NCBI RefSeq assembly: GCF_900119315.1
Contig: NZ_LT827010.1
Coordinates: forward strand, 284,001 to 348,000
From: Actinoplanes sp. SE50/110
GTDB lineage: Bacteria; Actinomycetota; Actinomycetes; Mycobacteriales; Micromonosporaceae
DNA: 64,000 nucleotides
Reading direction: 5' to 3'
Under the pieces are notes generated by a model. The model did no database searches. It was not told the origin of the DNA and worked only from the letters and a program-made list of their open reading frames with translations. Position 1 is the first letter of the stretch. Each line of letters starts with the position of its first letter. A program made the position numbers and the translations under genes. This document shows, piece after piece, positions 63,015 to 64,000 of this stretch.

Positions 63015-64000
63015 ATGGCGTCTCGTGGGTTTCCCTATGCCGATCTGCAGAGTTTCCTGGCCGCCCTGGAAAAGGCCGGTGAGCTGCGGCGGGTCACCGT
63101 CCCGGTGGACCCGACACTGGAGATCAGCGAGGTGGTGACCCGCACCGTCCGGTCGAACGGTCCGGCACTTGTGTTCGAACGGCCGACCCGGGGCGAGATG
63201 CCGATCGCGATCAACCTGTTCGGCACCGAGAAGCGGATGGCGATGGCGCTGGGCGTCGAATCGCTCGACGAGATCGGCGACCGGATCGGCGCGCTGATCA
63301 AGCCGGAGCTGCCGGTCGGCTGGTCCGGGATCCGCGAGGGCATGGGCAAGGTGCTGCAGCTCAAGTCGCTGCCGCCGCGCAAGGTCAAGACCGCTCCGTG
63401 CCAGGAGGTGGTGCTCAAGGGCGACGAGGTCGACCTCGGGAAACTGCCCGGCCTGCAGGTCTGGCCCGGCGATGGCGGGATCTTCCACAACTTCGGGCTG
63501 ACCCACACCAAGCACCCGGAGACCGGCAAGCGCAACCTGGGGCTGTACCGGCTGCAGCAGCACTCGAAGAACACGCTCGGCATGCACTGGCAGATCCACA
63601 AGGATTCGACCGCGCACCACGCGGTCGCCGAGCGGCTCGGGCAGCGCCTGCCGGTGGCCGTGGCGATCGGCGCCGACCCGGTGGTCTGCTACGCGGCCAG
63701 CGCCCCGCTGCCCGGCGACATCGACGAGTACATGTTCGCCGGTTTCCTGCGCGGCGAGCGGGTCGAGATGGTCGACTGCGTCACCGTGCCGCTGCAGGTC
63801 CCGGCGAACGCGCAGGTGATCCTGGAGGGGTACCTGGAGCCGGGGGAGCGGCTGCCGGAGGGCCCGTTCGGCGACCACACCGGCTACTACACCCCGGTCG
63901 AGCCGTTCCCGGTGCTGCACATCGAGTGCATGACGATGCGCAGGAAGCCGATCTACCACTCGATCGTCACCTCCCAGCCGCCGCAGGAGGACCACGGGCT
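63015..64000 (+). CDS. UbiD-family decarboxylase (menaquinone biosynthesis type), 3' end outside window
   Basis: 328 codons visible from ATG 63015 to the window edge, still open. The start ASRGFPYADLQSFLAALEKAGELRRV is typical of UbiD proteins. FHNFGLTHTKHPETGKRNLGLYRLQ, HKDSTAHHAVAE and EGPFGDHTGYY match the prenylated-FMN and metal-binding regions. UbiD enzymes decarboxylate aromatic acids with prenylated FMN; actinobacterial copies next to ccs genes are usually assigned to menaquinone synthesis by the futalosine route. The neighbourhood of haem and cytochrome genes supports a respiratory role. Confidence 0.9.
   Translation, partial: MASRGFPYADLQSFLAALEKAGELRRVTVPVDPTLEISEVVTRTVRSNGPALVFERPTRGEMPIAINLFGTEKRMAMALGVESLDEIGDRIGALIKPELPVGWSGIREGMGKVLQLKSLPPRKVKTAPCQEVVLKGDEVDLGKLPGLQVWPGDGGIFHNFGLTHTKHPETGKRNLGLYRLQQHSKNTLGMHWQIHKDSTAHHAVAERLGQRLPVAVAIGADPVVCYAASAPLPGDIDEYMFAGFLRGERVEMVDCVTVPLQVPANAQVILEGYLEPGERLPEGPFGDHTGYYTPVEPFPVLHIECMTMRRKPIYHSIVTSQPPQEDHG

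Overview
The window is about 72% G+C, with short Shine-Dalgarno motifs, many GTG starts, ATGA/GTGA stop-start overlaps and several actinobacterial signatures: a mycobacterial-type LexA box, a CcsA/ResB cytochrome c locus next to hemL, and large sets of RsbRST/STAS/PP2C proteins. Together with the gene content (HAMP-array hybrid kinase, CGNR protein, many secreted proteins) this suggests a filamentous actinomycete, most likely Micromonosporaceae (Actinoplanes-like). This assignment is inferred from content. No tRNA, rRNA, CRISPR array, transposase or phage gene was seen, and no gene-free stretch exceeds 300 bases.

Layout. (1) 1-3501, + strand: the 3' end of a polysaccharide/sugar-nucleotide operon: NAD-dependent epimerase (cut by the window edge), NDP-sugar nucleotidyltransferase, second SDR epimerase, a spherulin-4 protein and a GH114 lipoprotein. 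Paired spherulin-4 (Sph3/GH135-like) and GH114 genes recall fungal galactosaminogalactan clusters. (2) 3523-9953, - strand: a DUF6069-type membrane protein, two paralogous GCS2 carboxylate-amine ligases and, between them, a SigB/SigF-type sigma factor fused to a STAS domain plus a PAS-PP2C-HATPase-STAS regulator. (3) 10101-19301, - strand: a compact, probably single-operon natural-product cluster. It starts with a 17-codon ORF and a strong hairpin, followed by a protein of unknown function, an MFS exporter, two different 2-oxoglutarate/Fe dioxygenases, a desaturase, a GFA protein, a PGM1-like peptide ligase, a MalY-type PLP enzyme and an L-amino-acid-ligase-like ATP-grasp protein. This is the best candidate for an undescribed system. 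(4) 19457-25063: thrS, then a PadR/ABC/FtsX operon. (5) 25164-30604: two tandem paralogous secreted proteins, the second with FG-GAP repeats. (6) 30611-36764: a six-gene translationally coupled RsbR-RsbS-RsbT stressosome operon with its output kinase and phosphatases, and a divergent STAS protein. (7) 36865-45673: mscL, a LexA-box gene, an orphan zinc-finger membrane protein, a CGNR protein, an L,D-transpeptidase, oligopeptidase B, a FAD oxidoreductase and tandem RibD-type reductases. (8) 45707-52832: a HATPase-GAF-PP2C protein, a 1465-residue hybrid kinase with seven near-identical 92-residue HAMP units and a response regulator. (9) 52925-56029: pectate lyase, sigma factor and membrane protein in overlapping order, with a CRP-like site upstream, then a STAS protein. 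(10) 56166-64000: hemL, histidine phosphatase, ResA/CcdA/ResB/CcsB System II cytochrome c maturation, a secreted protein on the other strand, and the start of a UbiD-type decarboxylase.

The dominant regulatory theme is partner switching: six STAS domains, four PP2C phosphatase domains, several RsbT-like ATPase domains and a SigB-type sigma factor lie within 56 kb. A GTTT-N15-GGGTAG promoter in front of one GCS2 gene suggests that the local sigma factor has at least one local target.
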